NCBI RefSeq assembly: GCF_018437225.1
Contig: NZ_JAAMFI010000001.1
Span: forward strand, 434,001 to 498,000
Reading direction: 5' to 3'
Length of the DNA: 64,000 bases
From: Fructobacillus papyriferae
GTDB lineage: Bacteria > Bacillota > Bacilli > Lactobacillales > Lactobacillaceae
Shown here: positions 42,508 to 52,084 of the stretch, in pieces
Layout: each line of letters opens with the position of its first letter
Numbering within the stretch: the first letter of the stretch is position 1
Notes under the pieces: model-generated
What the model was told of the DNA's origin: nothing
Databases searched by the model: none
What the model saw: only the letters and a program-made list of their open reading frames with translations
Program-made: the position numbers and the translations under genes

Positions 42508-43203
42508 TTATTGATTTTTTTCTTCTTCATCAAAGGCCATAACAGCCGCTTCTTCTCGGGCCGTCTCTTTAGCTAAAGCAATCAGTAAACGACCGCCGTA
42601 ATGATAGATCACTAGAATGGCAAATTGAGCCAATGCAAAGAGGCCAACAAAAGCAAACATGTGCTTTGAAATTGACGCTTCCACGTTCTCTAAAACCAAG
42701 TCAAAGTTGGTCAAAATGTCCCAGGAATTCAACCGTAAGAAGCGGCCCAAGTAAATGCCAAAGGAGGACAGAAAGGAAACGATCCCCAACGTCAAGATAA
42801 CCGCTAGGCCAGCCCTTCCCTTTAGGAAACGACGCATCATCACTTCTAATGATAGAATCCCCAAAAAGACACCAATAAAGATCCCAGCAGCCAAGACCGA
42901 ATAATTAAAGTATTGGTAGCGCACGTCAAGTGCGGTCGAAATATACTGCAAATGGATAAAATCTGTAATCATGTACATGGTGTTCGGAAAGAAAATCAAC
43001 CACAGAAATGAGAAAAAGACCTGCGTTAACTTGAAACGCGCCACCAAAACGACCAAAGCAAAGTCTAAAGGCAACAAAGCCAAGAAAACGTTCCACATCA
43101 AAAAATCGAAATGGGTCGGCGTGACAAAGACAAAGGCAATGAAAAGAAGGACCACTGCGTGGACTGCGATGATATTATTTTTATTTCTCACTGTCATGTT
43201 CAT
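42508..43203 (-). CDS. DUF1361 membrane protein (231 aa)
   Basis: Six hydrophobic segments, with the family-typical FLWLIFFPNTMYMITDFIHLQ between the third and fourth, where conserved polar residues sit in a membrane environment. The ATG at 43203 follows AAAGG; one at 43197 is the alternative. Function of DUF1361 is unknown. Convergent on nothing; the infC promoter begins at its stop codon. Confidence 0.85.
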   Translation of the reverse strand: MNMTVRNKNNIIAVHAVVLLFIAFVFVTPTHFDFLMWNVFLALLPLDFALVVLVARFKLTQVFFSFLWLIFFPNTMYMITDFIHLQYISTALDVRYQYFNYSVLAAGIFIGVFLGILSLEVMMRRFLKGRAGLAVILTLGIVSFLSSFGIYLGRFLRLNSWDILTNFDLVLENVEASISKHMFAFVGLFALAQFAILVIYHYGGRLLIALAKETAREEAAVMAFDEEEKNQ

Positions 43204-43430
43204 TTCAACCTTTTTACCATTTGTGTGCAAACTCTTATAAAAAGAGTAATTATCTATAGTTTACCAGAATTCAAAGGCTTGGTTAAGGGCTTTTTGAGTG
43301 AATTAGAAAAAAACATCAGCGCTAATTTTTTGTTTCTCCTTTTGTTTTTTACTTCTATTCTTCTTTTTTATTCGATTCATTCATCACCAACAAAATTCTT
43401 GATTTTTCTCATGACTTTTCCCGCTACTTA

Positions 43431-43459
43431 TTGACAAGAACTGGAATCTTAGATAAACT
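43431..43459 (+). promoter_or_regulatory. Promoter of rpmF
   Basis: TTGACA (43431-43436), a 17-nt spacer and TAAACT (43454-43459). The gene's ATG is at 43498. Confidence 0.85.
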
Positions 43460-43497
43460 TAAAAAGTTGATAAATTGAACCGAAAGGAGGTGCTGTA

Positions 43498-43671
43498 ATG
43501 GCTACCCCATCAAACAAGAATTCTAAGTCTCACAAGCGTAACCGCCGCGGACACATCGGGTTGAACGTGCCAAACATTACTTTGGACAAGACTACTGGTG
43601 AATACCGCGTTGCTCACCGCGTTTCTCCTTCAGGAATGTATAACGGTAAGCAAGTTACTGAAAAGAAGTAA
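43498..43671 (+). CDS. rpmF: Ribosomal protein L32 (57 aa)
   Basis: Begins [20 protein letters not shown]. It lacks the four zinc-binding cysteines of C+ L32 types, so it is a zinc-independent form. It is preceded by GAAAGGAGGTGCTGTA, an excellent ribosome site. Small enough to be missed by length cut-offs. Monocistronic, with its own promoter and terminator. Confidence 0.97.
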   Translation: MATPSNKNSKSHKRNRRGHIGLNVPNITLDKTTGEYRVAHRVSPSGMYNGKQVTEKK

Positions 43672-43678
43672 TTTAACT

Positions 43679-43715
43679 AAAAGCGCCATTCTGTTTAACA
43701 GAATGGCGCTTTTTT
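43679..43715 (+). terminator. Terminator of rpmF
   Basis: AAGCGCCATTCTG/CAGAATGGCGCTT perfect 13-bp stem, loop TTTAA, then TTTTTT. Confidence 0.93.
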
Positions 43716-43805
43716 CTTTTGCATTTCCTTAAAGACTAACAGTTCCGGGTGGCATCCTTGCTCAGATGTCCTATAATATAGGTAATCACATTAAAGGAGG
43801 AGCTT

Positions 43806-45530
43806 ATGCCCCTTGACGGTCTCTTCGTGCACGCTTTGGCGCACGAATTCAATCAAAAATTAGCCGGCGGTCGCATTACCAAGGTCCACCAGCCCTACCC
43901 TAACGAAATCATTCTCGTTGTACGCAACAATAGCCAGAACTATCCGGTGCTACTGTCGGCCCACCCTGCCTACGCACGCGCACAGGTCACCAAAATTCCG
44001 TACCAGAATCCAAAGACCCCTACCAACTTCGCCATGTTCTTAAGGCGTAATTTGGAAGGCGCCCGGCTAAATCAGGTCGAGCAGGTATCAAATGACCGAA
44101 TCCTGCATTTTGCAGTCAACACCCACGACGAGCTTGGTGACGAACAAACGCTTTTGCTGACGCTTGAAATGATGGGCCGGCACTCCAACCTCTTCTTGGT
44201 GCGAGAAAAAGATCAACGAATTCTAGAACTGATCAAGCACGTTCCCGCTGACCAAAATCGTGTGCGCTCCCTAATGCCCGGTGCGACCTACACCCTGCCA
44301 CCAGCACAAAATAAGGAAAACCCCTTCACCTCGGATCTTGGCTCACTGGCTAAGATTTTGCTAGATGAAGACAAAGCCAACTGGGCCCAAGCCATTCAAC
44401 AACATTTTGAGGGATTCTCAACACAATCCGCCAAACAGTTGGCCCAGACACTCAGTCAGGCAGCGGATGCACTCAAGACAACATCGGAATGGTTAGCCAA
44501 CTTCGATATGCCGGCACCAACTTTGTATCGTTTTGCCCAAAACAAATTGTCCTATTCGGCATTTGATTGGGGACAAAATGCCGATCAAAAAGAACAGTTT
44601 GCCTCTCTTGGTGACCTGTTGGATGCCTACTTTGCCGGTCAAGCCGAAGCCGATCGAGTCAATCAGCAAGCCGCCAGTCTGGTACGCCTGGTCAAAAATG
44701 AGCTGAAAAAGAACACAACCAAGCAAAAAAAGCTCGAGCAGACCTTATCTGATTCTGAAAATGCTGAAAGTTTTAAGATCAAGGGCGATCTGTTGATTAC
44801 CTATCCGCACCTGGTTCATAAAGGCATGACGTCAGTTGACATCGAAAATTATTACGACGACAACAAGTTGCTAAAAATCGAACTTGACCCCCGGTTTGAC
44901 GGTCTAAAAAACGCCAACCGCTACTTTCACAAATACCGAAAACTACGTTTAGCAAAAGACTACGTCTTAGAACAGCTCGAAGAAACGAAAAAAGAAATCG
45001 ACTATTTTGCATCAATTCAAACGCAACTGGCGGTGGCGTCACCAAAAGATGTCGAGGATATCAAAATCGAGCTAATCGAACAAGGTTATTTGCGTGAAAA
45101 GGTTAAAGTTAAAACCAAAGGAAAGCAGACTAGAAAGCCAAAACATGTCATGGGTCAGCCGGACCGCTTCGTTGCCACCGATGGCACCATGATTGAAGTT
45201 GGTAAAAACAATTTGCAAAACGACCGGTTGTCGTTAAAAAAGCAAAATCGCCACAAAATCTGGCTGCACGTCCAAAATCTTCCTGGTTCCCACGTTTTGA
45301 TTGATTCCGATGCGCCTTCCGAAAAGACCTTAGAAGAGGCTGCTCAATTAGCCGCTTACTTTTCAAAGGCGCGCGATTCGGCCAATGTTCCCGTCGACTA
45401 TTTACCGGCAGGAAGGTTACGAAAGCCAAATGGAGCCAAACCAGGTTATGTGATTTTTGAAGGGCAACAGACGACTTATGTCACGCCGGATCAAAACCTT
45501 ATTTCAACATTGAAAAAAGATGCACACTAA
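43806..45530 (+). CDS. rqcH: RqcH/FbpA (NEMF-type) ribosome quality-control protein (574 aa)
   Basis: Recruits tRNA-Ala to stalled 50S subunits and adds C-terminal alanine tails (established for the family). NFACT-N domain: MPLDGLFVHALAHEFNQKL and LLTLEMMGRHSNLFLV with the conserved MGRHSN. A coiled-coil/helix-hairpin middle (about 270-400) precedes the NFACT-R domain (VATDGTMIEVGKNNLQNDRLSLK and HIWLHVQ-like KIWLHVQNLPGSHVLI). Full length. Older names are FbpA/PavA (fibronectin-binding), so a surface role is often annotated. AAAGGAGG precedes the ATG. Confidence 0.93.
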   Translation: MPLDGLFVHALAHEFNQKLAGGRITKVHQPYPNEIILVVRNNSQNYPVLLSAHPAYARAQVTKIPYQNPKTPTNFAMFLRRNLEGARLNQVEQVSNDRILHFAVNTHDELGDEQTLLLTLEMMGRHSNLFLVREKDQRILELIKHVPADQNRVRSLMPGATYTLPPAQNKENPFTSDLGSLAKILLDEDKANWAQAIQQHFEGFSTQSAKQLAQTLSQAADALKTTSEWLANFDMPAPTLYRFAQNKLSYSAFDWGQNADQKEQFASLGDLLDAYFAGQAEADRVNQQAASLVRLVKNELKKNTTKQKKLEQTLSDSENAESFKIKGDLLITYPHLVHKGMTSVDIENYYDDNKLLKIELDPRFDGLKNANRYFHKYRKLRLAKDYVLEQLEETKKEIDYFASIQTQLAVASPKDVEDIKIELIEQGYLREKVKVKTKGKQTRKPKHVMGQPDRFVATDGTMIEVGKNNLQNDRLSLKKQNRHKIWLHVQNLPGSHVLIDSDAPSEKTLEEAAQLAAYFSKARDSANVPVDYLPAGRLRKPNGAKPGYVIFEGQQTTYVTPDQNLISTLKKDAH

Positions 45531-45558
45531 AAACGTTTTACCATTTAAAGGAGGCAAC

Positions 45559-45945
45559 ATGAAAATTTTGAAAGAATTTAAGCAGTTTATTAACCGGGGT
45601 AACATCGTGGACATGGCCGTTGGTGTCATCATCGGTGGCGCTTTTACCACTTTGGTCAAATCCTTTACCGTGAATTTAATCAACCCATTGCTTGGTTTGG
45701 TCACTGGTTCTGATCACCCACTTTCCGATCTTAAACTACAAATTGGTCGGCGGTTGGTCTTTACCTATGGTGAATTCTTAAACGATGTCGTTTCCTTCTT
45801 GATCACGGCTTTCATCGTCTTCTTGGTGGTCAAGTTCGTGAATAAAACCATCATTAAGCCAAAGCAACAAGCAGCTAAGCAACCTTCTGACGAATTGGTC
45901 ACGCTGCGTGAAATCAAAGACTTACTCGCTGAACAAAAAAAGTAA
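45559..45945 (+). CDS. mscL: Large-conductance mechanosensitive channel MscL (128 aa)
   Basis: Opens under membrane tension to release solutes on osmotic downshock. MKILKEFKQFINRGNIVDMAVGVIIGGAF is the family-typical N-terminus and first transmembrane helix; a periplasmic-type loop, TM2 (FLITAFIVFLVVKFVNK) and a charged C-terminal helix (LREIKDLLAEQKK) follow. The ATG at 45559 has AAAGGAGG upstream; the longer frame from 45520 overlaps the end of rqcH. Perhaps co-transcribed with rqcH. Confidence 0.95.
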   Translation: MKILKEFKQFINRGNIVDMAVGVIIGGAFTTLVKSFTVNLINPLLGLVTGSDHPLSDLKLQIGRRLVFTYGEFLNDVVSFLITAFIVFLVVKFVNKTIIKPKQQAAKQPSDELVTLREIKDLLAEQKK

Positions 45946-45953
45946 AGCGATAC

Positions 45954-45998
45954 AAAAAATTCCGAGCAAGAGATTTTCCTCTTGCTCGGAATTTTTTT
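45954..45998. terminator. Bidirectional terminator between mscL and the kinase gene
   Basis: AATTCCGAGCAAGAG/CTCTTGCTCGGAATT perfect 15-bp stem with a 6-nt loop, A-run before and T-run after. It overlaps the kinase stop codon. Confidence 0.93.
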
Positions 45999-46632
45999 AT
46001 TGACGGATTTCAGCTAAAGCATCTTCAATTTGCTTCAAGACGATTTCTTGATTCTTTTCATCTTCTAAGTCATACTTTTGCAAATCGACACGAATTTTTG
46101 GTGACTTGTCATAAGCTTCAAACCAACCGCGATAAGCAGACCACATCTTGTGGTAGTACTGGTAAAGCTCATCATTGTCTTCGAATTGCTCATAATCACG
46201 TCCCCGTTTTTTAATTCGGTGAAGGATTGTGTCAAAATCCGCATCCGCATAAACCATCAAATCCGGGGCCTTCTTTGGTAGCTCATCCAATTCGGCCATC
46301 ATCCGTGTAATCAGATTATGATAAACGTCCATTTCCATGTCGGAAATGTTGCCATCCTTGTGGTTTTCCTCAGTAAACAATTCGTCTTCATAAATTGAGC
46401 GGTCCAAGACGTTGTTATCATCAGCCAAGGCCCGTTTGATCATCGAAAAGCGACGATTCAAGAAGAAAATCTGAAGCAAGAAGCCGTATTGCTTTGGATC
46501 CTTATAGTAAAGCGGCAAAACCGGGTTATCGCCAACCGGTTCGAAGAAGGCTTTTGTTCCAAAGTGCTTGGCTACTAATTCTGTTAAGGTCGTCTTACCG
46601 ACACCAATCATTCCTGCTGTAATTATCACCAT
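45997..46632 (-). CDS. Deoxynucleoside kinase (deoxyadenosine/deoxyguanosine type) (211 aa)
   Basis: Phosphorylates salvaged deoxynucleosides. P-loop GMIGVGKTTLTEL at residues 7-19, the DRSIYEDELF substrate motif, and the LID-region RGRDYEQ. It matches the dAK/dGK (dck/dgk) family of lactic acid bacteria; which base is preferred cannot be read from sequence. Monocistronic, between mscL and ruvA. Confidence 0.88.
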   Translation of the reverse strand: MVIITAGMIGVGKTTLTELVAKHFGTKAFFEPVGDNPVLPLYYKDPKQYGFLLQIFFLNRRFSMIKRALADDNNVLDRSIYEDELFTEENHKDGNISDMEMDVYHNLITRMMAELDELPKKAPDLMVYADADFDTILHRIKKRGRDYEQFEDNDELYQYYHKMWSAYRGWFEAYDKSPKIRVDLQKYDLEDEKNQEIVLKQIEDALAEIRQ

Positions 46633-46680
46633 ATCTTCTCCATTTCGTTCTCATTCACCCGCAAATAGCGGTGTGTTGCA

Positions 46681-47295
46681 TTAACCCTGGACCAAAAGGG
46701 TAAGCCCTTTTGACACCAAGTCCGAAGTCGACCCCGTTTCCATCGCCAAGGCCTTCTTCACTTTGGCGAGATCGCGGGCCGCATAACCAAGTGCCTCCAA
46801 GGCAGCCAGGGCATCTTCTAGATTGGAACGGTTGGCCGCCTGCTTTCCTTCCTTTGCTTCAGCAAAAGTTGCACTGGCGCCTTCAACCAAAGTTGAAAAG
46901 TCATCCATCTTACCTGACAAGTCCAGCACAATCTGCTGAGCAGTCTTCTTGCCAACGCCAGGGAACTGGGTCAGGTAATCGACTTGACTATTTTCAATGG
47001 CTTGAACCAGATCGGCTGGTCTTGCGCCAGCCAAAATGGCCAAGGCCGACTTGGGACCGATTCCGGATACGTTTAGCAATTTATTGAAGAGTTGCTTTTC
47101 GGTCACCGTCGCAAAGCCGTAAAGGGATAACTCGTTTTCACGAACAATCTGCTCCACAAAAATTTGCGCTTCCTGATTGACCTCAAAGTGGTAGGGATTA
47201 GCAGGATAAATCCGATAACCGACACCGTCTTTTGTTTCTAAAACGATGATCCCCGGAGCGATCTGCGTAATCTTCCCTTTCAAATATTCGTACAT
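46681..47295 (-). CDS. ruvA: Holliday junction branch-migration protein RuvA (204 aa)
   Basis: OB-fold N-terminus (MYEYLKGKITQI), two helix-hairpin-helix motifs (LLNVSGIGPKSALAIL and LTQFPGVGKKTAQQIVLDL) and a C-terminal RuvB-contact domain (LEDALAALEALGYA). Normal length. The ATG at 47295 is preferred over the TTG three bases up. ruvB is not in the next position here, unlike in many relatives; the sortase gene sits upstream instead. Confidence 0.95.
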   Translation of the reverse strand: MYEYLKGKITQIAPGIIVLETKDGVGYRIYPANPYHFEVNQEAQIFVEQIVRENELSLYGFATVTEKQLFNKLLNVSGIGPKSALAILAGARPADLVQAIENSQVDYLTQFPGVGKKTAQQIVLDLSGKMDDFSTLVEGASATFAEAKEGKQAANRSNLEDALAALEALGYAARDLAKVKKALAMETGSTSDLVSKGLTLLVQG

Positions 47296-47309
47296 CAATC
47301 CATCCTTTA

Positions 47310-48077
47310 TTAAGGCAAAACATTCGTCTTTTGCTTCTTGAGATCAAAGTGACTGAGCTCGTCACTTTTGGCATCTTGCCAACTGTGATGATCCAGGTAT
47401 TTGGCGTGCGTAATAATTCGCTTGGTCGTATCTGGGAAGAGGCAGGTGACAATGGTTAATTTGGCTTTGTTATCGAGTCGCTCATCGGGATTCAAAACTG
47501 AACTATCATTTTGATCGACCGCCGTTTGCCCAGTCACCTTGTAGCGATAGATACCGTTTTTGTTGGCCAAATAAATGACGGTCCCGTTTAACCAAGCTGA
47601 TTTTCCTAGCGCACCATTTTCATCCTCGTAAGGTGCGTTTTGCTTTAACTTTTCCTGCAAAGCCGAAAAACCAGTGTACCCATTATCCCAATTGTGCGCG
47701 GCTAAGGTATAGTTCCCCTGCCCCATCACCGGAACGGGCCAATTCTTCTGAGCCGTGTTGGCGCCTTTATCAAGGGCCACTTTGGAATAAGCATTGTCAT
47801 AGATTGGCAAGAGGATCGATAACTTTGGAATGGCGATATACCCCTGCTTGTTTAGGTTTAGCCCCTTTTGATCTTCTGCTGCAACCGCATCACGAATAGT
47901 CTTGCGTTCCTTTTTGGAATACTTTCCCTGCTTTTGGGTTAAGATTCGATTCGTGTTTTTCTTAAACGGATTAGTAGCGGGCTGACTTTGTAACCATTGC
48001 CAGGCCAGTAAAAGCGCCAAAACAATTGTTAAAACTCCAAAGAATCGGTGGAGCCATTTCCTTAGCTTTTCGTTCAT
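47310..48077 (-). CDS. srtA: Class A sortase (255 aa)
   Basis: Membrane transpeptidase that cuts sorting signals and joins proteins to peptidoglycan. A single N-terminal membrane segment (about residues 10-29) and the sortase barrel are present; the catalytic triad is visible: His128 (TLAAHNW), Cys212 (TIVTCLFP) and Arg220 (TTKRIITHAKY). It is the only sortase in the window and the natural candidate to anchor the surface proteins at 1-10.5 kb and 32.5-36.5 kb. Their motifs are LPQTA, LPATA and LPETN rather than LPXTG, so its specificity may be relaxed at the fifth position. Confidence 0.92.
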   Translation of the reverse strand: MNEKLRKWLHRFFGVLTIVLALLLAWQWLQSQPATNPFKKNTNRILTQKQGKYSKKERKTIRDAVAAEDQKGLNLNKQGYIAIPKLSILLPIYDNAYSKVALDKGANTAQKNWPVPVMGQGNYTLAAHNWDNGYTGFSALQEKLKQNAPYEDENGALGKSAWLNGTVIYLANKNGIYRYKVTGQTAVDQNDSSVLNPDERLDNKAKLTIVTCLFPDTTKRIITHAKYLDHHSWQDAKSDELSHFDLKKQKTNVLP

Positions 48078-48140
48078 TTGTTCGTTTCCTTCTTTCCCTT
48101 GCTCTAGTTTACCGAATTAAAATTGCAGGGCGAAGTCTTT

Positions 48141-48950
48141 CTATAACAATTTTTGTAAAATTGTTTTCAAAACGCCGTCGTGATTATTATCAGCAACTGC
48201 CTTCTTAAAGCCACGTCCTAGTAGCATCGGATCGGCATTTGGCATGATATAGGGTTGGCCAACGTATTCGAGCATCTCGAGGTCATTTAACCCATCACCA
48301 AAGGCGGCCATCGCCTCTTTTTGAATGTTCAGGCGTTGACTAAGATCAAAAAGGGCAACCCCCTTATTCACATTGGGCGCCACAAAGTCGATGGCGCCAT
48401 ATCCAGAAGTCGTCACGTGAACGGGTAAGGCCATGTCCTCAATTTGTTTTATAAAAGGCAGCTCATATTCAGGAATGTTAACCGTCATCTTCAAGATGGG
48501 CTCATCGATTTCCGACAAGTCGTCAATTAAGGTCAAAGACTTAAAATACGAGGCCGCTTTATCAAAACCCAACCCAAGGTCAGCCTGTGACCGAAGCATA
48601 AAGGCCTTTTCGGTACCCGTAAAAACTAGGCCCATCGATATGCGTTCCTTCATGTTATCGATCTGCTCAACGACCGGCGCAAAAGCACTTGGATCAATCG
48701 CAAAAGTAGCCAAAACTTGGCCACTTGAGGTCACCACTTCAGCCCCGTTGTTTGCAATCAACAAATAGGACTGATCAACACCGGAAAAGTAGTGGCGAAC
48801 CTTGTCAGGGTGATTTCCAGTAGCCACTACGAAAGTGACCCCTTTCGCCTTAGCCTTTTCGACCATTTCTTGGTAAAGGTTCTGGTCAAAGGTCTTCTGA
48901 TCGTTTAAAAAAGTCGCATCTAAATCCGTTGCAATTAATTGAATCGTCAT
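48141..48950 (-). CDS. Cof-type HAD phosphatase (269 aa)
   Basis: HAD hydrolase with motif I DLDATFL (Ala where DLDGT is usual), a C2B cap and motif IV AFGDGLNDLEML. Both catalytic aspartates of motif I (D-x-D) are present. Probable sugar-phosphate or FMN-type phosphatase; substrate unknown. Monocistronic by appearance. Confidence 0.87.
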   Translation of the reverse strand: MTIQLIATDLDATFLNDQKTFDQNLYQEMVEKAKAKGVTFVVATGNHPDKVRHYFSGVDQSYLLIANNGAEVVTSSGQVLATFAIDPSAFAPVVEQIDNMKERISMGLVFTGTEKAFMLRSQADLGLGFDKAASYFKSLTLIDDLSEIDEPILKMTVNIPEYELPFIKQIEDMALPVHVTTSGYGAIDFVAPNVNKGVALFDLSQRLNIQKEAMAAFGDGLNDLEMLEYVGQPYIMPNADPMLLGRGFKKAVADNNHDGVLKTILQKLL

Positions 48951-49024
48951 GAACCTATCCTCTGAAATTGTCCTTTATCTTTTGATGAATAAAGAACTTT
49001 TCTAGCCAATTCATCCTGAAACGC

Positions 49025-50494
49025 TTACTTTTTACCACGCTTCTTCTTCATCTTTTTCATCTTGCGGGCGGCTTGCTTCATCGCAAAGTTTTGAACCTTT
49101 TGACCAAAGTTACCACCAGGCATGCCTTGGCCACCCATCATGGATGACATGTCCATACCTGCACCGCCCATCATCTGTTCCATGCCAGAGAAGTTACCCT
49201 TCGTGGCCTGGTTCATCATCTTCTTCATTTGGTCGAACTGCTTGATCATCTTGTTGACTTCGACAATCGGACGGCCGGCACCAGCAGCCAACCGACGACG
49301 GCGAGAAGGATTCAGCAAATCCGGGTTTTCCCGTTCCTGCTTCGTCATCGAAGACACAATGGCTTCCATGTGGGTAAAGGTCTTAGGATCAATGCTCAAG
49401 TTCTGCAAGGCAGGGTTGCCGGCCATTCCCGGAATCATCTTCATCAGATCTTCCATTGGGCCCATGTTTTGGACCTGCTTGAGCTGGTCGACAAAGTCGT
49501 TGAAATCAAAGGTGTTTTGACGCATCTTCTCCAACTGCTCGGCCTGCTTCTTTTCATCGACTTCCTTTTGGGCTTTTTCGATGAAAGTCAGCATGTCGCC
49601 CATGCCAAGAATACGGGAAGCCATTCGGTCTGGGTAAAAGACGTCCAGATCCGTTGGCTTTTCCCCCTGTCCGACAAACTTGATTGGCTTACCCGTCACG
49701 TCACGAATCGACAAAGCGGCACCACCACGAGTGTCACCATCCAACTTAGTCAAAACGACTCCGGTCAAGTCCAACGCGTCAGAAAAGCCCTGGGCCGTTT
49801 CTGTCGCGTTCTGACCAGTCATGGCATCGACCGTCAGCAAGATTTCATCAGGCGAAGCAATCGTTGCGATGTCCTTTAATTCGGTCATCAATTCTTCGTC
49901 GATCTGCAAACGACCGGCCGTATCGATGAAGACGTAGTCGTTCTTGTTGGCCTTTGCTTCCTTCAGACCGTGCTTGACGATCTCACGGGGATCCACGTCC
50001 GTGCCTTCAGAGAAGACCGGGATGTCCAAATCTTTTCCAAGTACTTCCAACTGATCGATGGCCGCCGGACGATAAACGTCGGCTGCAATCATCAAAGGAC
50101 GAGCCTTGTCTTCCTTTTTCAACTTATAAGCCAATTTGGCAACAGTCGTCGTCTTACCAGCTCCCTGAAGTCCAGCCATCATGATAACGGTTGGAATTTT
50201 CTCCGATTTGTTCAAAGGCGCCGCTTCTTCACCCATCAGAGCAGTCAGTTCGTCGTTGACAATTTTGACAACTTGCTGTGGCGCGTTCAAGCCGTCAAGA
50301 ATTTCAGCTCCCTTAGCCTTTTCCTTGATGTTTGCGATGAACTTCTTAACCGTAGCATAAGAAACATCGGCTTCCAGCAAGGCTAAGCGAATTTCGCGCA
50401 AAGAAGCCTGCAGATCCTCTTCATGAATCTTTCCCTTACCGGTTAGATTTTTCAACGCCTTGGACAAGCGATCTGTTAAGTTTTCAAAAGCCAT
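49025..50494 (-). CDS. ffh: Signal recognition particle protein Ffh (489 aa)
   Basis: GTPase that binds signal sequences and SRP RNA. N domain, then G domain with GLQGAGKTTTVAKLA, TAGR and TKLDGDTRGG, and a Met-rich M domain ending in a basic tail (KKMKKKRGKK). Last gene of the rnc-smc-ftsY-ylxM-ffh cluster; ylxM is 37 nt upstream, the classical pairing. Confidence 0.97.
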   Translation of the reverse strand: MAFENLTDRLSKALKNLTGKGKIHEEDLQASLREIRLALLEADVSYATVKKFIANIKEKAKGAEILDGLNAPQQVVKIVNDELTALMGEEAAPLNKSEKIPTVIMMAGLQGAGKTTTVAKLAYKLKKEDKARPLMIAADVYRPAAIDQLEVLGKDLDIPVFSEGTDVDPREIVKHGLKEAKANKNDYVFIDTAGRLQIDEELMTELKDIATIASPDEILLTVDAMTGQNATETAQGFSDALDLTGVVLTKLDGDTRGGAALSIRDVTGKPIKFVGQGEKPTDLDVFYPDRMASRILGMGDMLTFIEKAQKEVDEKKQAEQLEKMRQNTFDFNDFVDQLKQVQNMGPMEDLMKMIPGMAGNPALQNLSIDPKTFTHMEAIVSSMTKQERENPDLLNPSRRRRLAAGAGRPIVEVNKMIKQFDQMKKMMNQATKGNFSGMEQMMGGAGMDMSSMMGGQGMPGGNFGQKVQNFAMKQAARKMKKMKKKRGKK

Positions 50495-50531
50495 AGTCTA
50501 CTGACTGGGCGAAAGCCCAGCTGCCTCCTTT

Positions 50532-50873
50532 TTAATTAATTTCTTGGTTGACCATTTGGTCGATTAATTCTTTTAAATGTTCATCGCCTTGGTATTGTTG
50601 CATCACGTAAGAAAGAATTTCTTCTTCTAAGGCCTCGCGCTTGAGTGAATCCTCATAAAGCGACAAAACAGCTTCGTAATGTTCCAACACTTCGCAGCCC
50701 TTTTTCAAATTATCGGAAACAGCTTGCCTGGACACTTGTTCTTCTTCTGCAATTTCGATAATTGAAAAATCATCTTCGTAGTAATAACGCAGATAAGCTT
50801 GTTGCTTTTTTGCGAGAAGTTCGCCATAAAAAGCGAGTAAGGCGTTAATCCGGTTCTTCTGCTCAATGTCCAT
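50532..50873 (-). CDS. ylxM: YlxM/p13-type SRP-associated protein (113 aa)
   Basis: Sigma-70 region-4-like HTH (YYEDDFSIIEIAEEEQVSRQAVSDNLKKGCEVL) of the UPF0122 family, known to associate with the SRP GTPases. It overlaps the end of ftsY by one base. Normal length. Confidence 0.93.
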   Translation of the reverse strand: MDIEQKNRINALLAFYGELLAKKQQAYLRYYYEDDFSIIEIAEEEQVSRQAVSDNLKKGCEVLEHYEAVLSLYEDSLKREALEEEILSYVMQQYQGDEHLKELIDQMVNQEIN

Positions 50874-52072
50874 TAGGGGTTCACCAGATCTTTAAAGAGC
50901 CCAAAGACAAAGTCCTCTGCAGAAAAGACGCGCAGGTCTTCGGCCTTTTCTCCAAAACCAATCCATTTGACCGGCAAATGTAATTGATCACGGATAGCAA
51001 AGACGATGCCTCCCTTAGCCGTACCATCCATCTTTGTTAGGACCAGACCGGTCACTTCGGATGAATCTTTGAACAACTTGGCCTGTTGTAAAGCATTTTG
51101 CCCAGTTGTTGCATCCAAAACCAAGAGTACTTCTTGTGGGGCTTCTGGCAAAACCTTTTGGATAACGCGGTTCATTTTAGCCAATTCTTGCATCAAGTTA
51201 ACATTGTTTTGTAAACGACCGGCGGTGTCGACAAACAGTATGTCCGTCCCCTCGGCCTTGGCTTTTTCCACCGCTTGATAGACAACCGAAGCGGGATCAG
51301 CCTTTTCAGGGCCAGCTACGACCGGTACATCGGCTCGATCACCCCATTCTTGCAATTGCTTCACCGCCCCCGCACGGAAGGTATCAGCGGCAGCCAACAT
51401 GATGGATTTTCCCTGATCCTTATAGCGCTTTGCCATCTTACCGACCGTGGTTGTCTTACCGACGCCGTTCACGCCGACAAAGAGAATCACTGTGGGCTCC
51501 CCGTTTTTTGCAAAGTGCATGGATTGGTCTTCTTGTTCCCCTTGCTTTTCATAGGACGCCACCATGAGCCGGATAATCAGCTCCCGAATCTCTTGAGGAT
51601 CCTTGACGTTTTCAAGCTTCACTTCTTCGCGCACCTGATTTGAAATACTAATGGCCAGATCAAAACCAAGATCTGCGCCAATCAGCGTGTCTTCCAGCTC
51701 TTCAAAGAAGTCTTCGTCAACCGAACGGAAATTAGCTAGGAAGCGGTTAAAGCGCTCTGCAAAGCCCTTGCGTGATTGAGTTAACCCTTTTTCGTAAACG
51801 GCTCGTTCGCTTTTACTAGATGAATCAGCCTCTCCTTCGGCCTTGGCATCTTCAGCGGCCTTAGCTTCTGAATCTCTGTCAGACGTTGCCGCATCAGTCG
51901 CATCAGTGGCCTCTGTCAGCTCTGCACCAAGCGCTTCTTCTGCAGCGCTTTCGTCTGCTTCGGTGGCATCGGTGGCGTAATCAGTCGGCTCAACGACTTC
52001 GGCTTCCTCAGGCGAAAGCGCCGCTTCCGCTTCTTGCTTCTTATTCTTTTTAAAACGATCAAAGAGTCCCAT
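50873..52072 (-). CDS. ftsY: SRP receptor FtsY (399 aa)
   Basis: An acidic, Ala/Glu-rich N-terminal A domain (about 1-95) targets it to the membrane and precedes the NG GTPase domain: GVNGVGKTTTVGKMAKRYK, DTAGRLQNN and TKMDGTAKGGI. Partner of Ffh. Starts 12 nt downstream of the smc stop. Confidence 0.96.
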   Translation of the reverse strand: MGLFDRFKKNKKQEAEAALSPEEAEVVEPTDYATDATEADESAAEEALGAELTEATDATDAATSDRDSEAKAAEDAKAEGEADSSSKSERAVYEKGLTQSRKGFAERFNRFLANFRSVDEDFFEELEDTLIGADLGFDLAISISNQVREEVKLENVKDPQEIRELIIRLMVASYEKQGEQEDQSMHFAKNGEPTVILFVGVNGVGKTTTVGKMAKRYKDQGKSIMLAAADTFRAGAVKQLQEWGDRADVPVVAGPEKADPASVVYQAVEKAKAEGTDILFVDTAGRLQNNVNLMQELAKMNRVIQKVLPEAPQEVLLVLDATTGQNALQQAKLFKDSSEVTGLVLTKMDGTAKGGIVFAIRDQLHLPVKWIGFGEKAEDLRVFSAEDFVFGLFKDLVNP

Positions 52073-52084
52073 CTGGTCCCTCCT

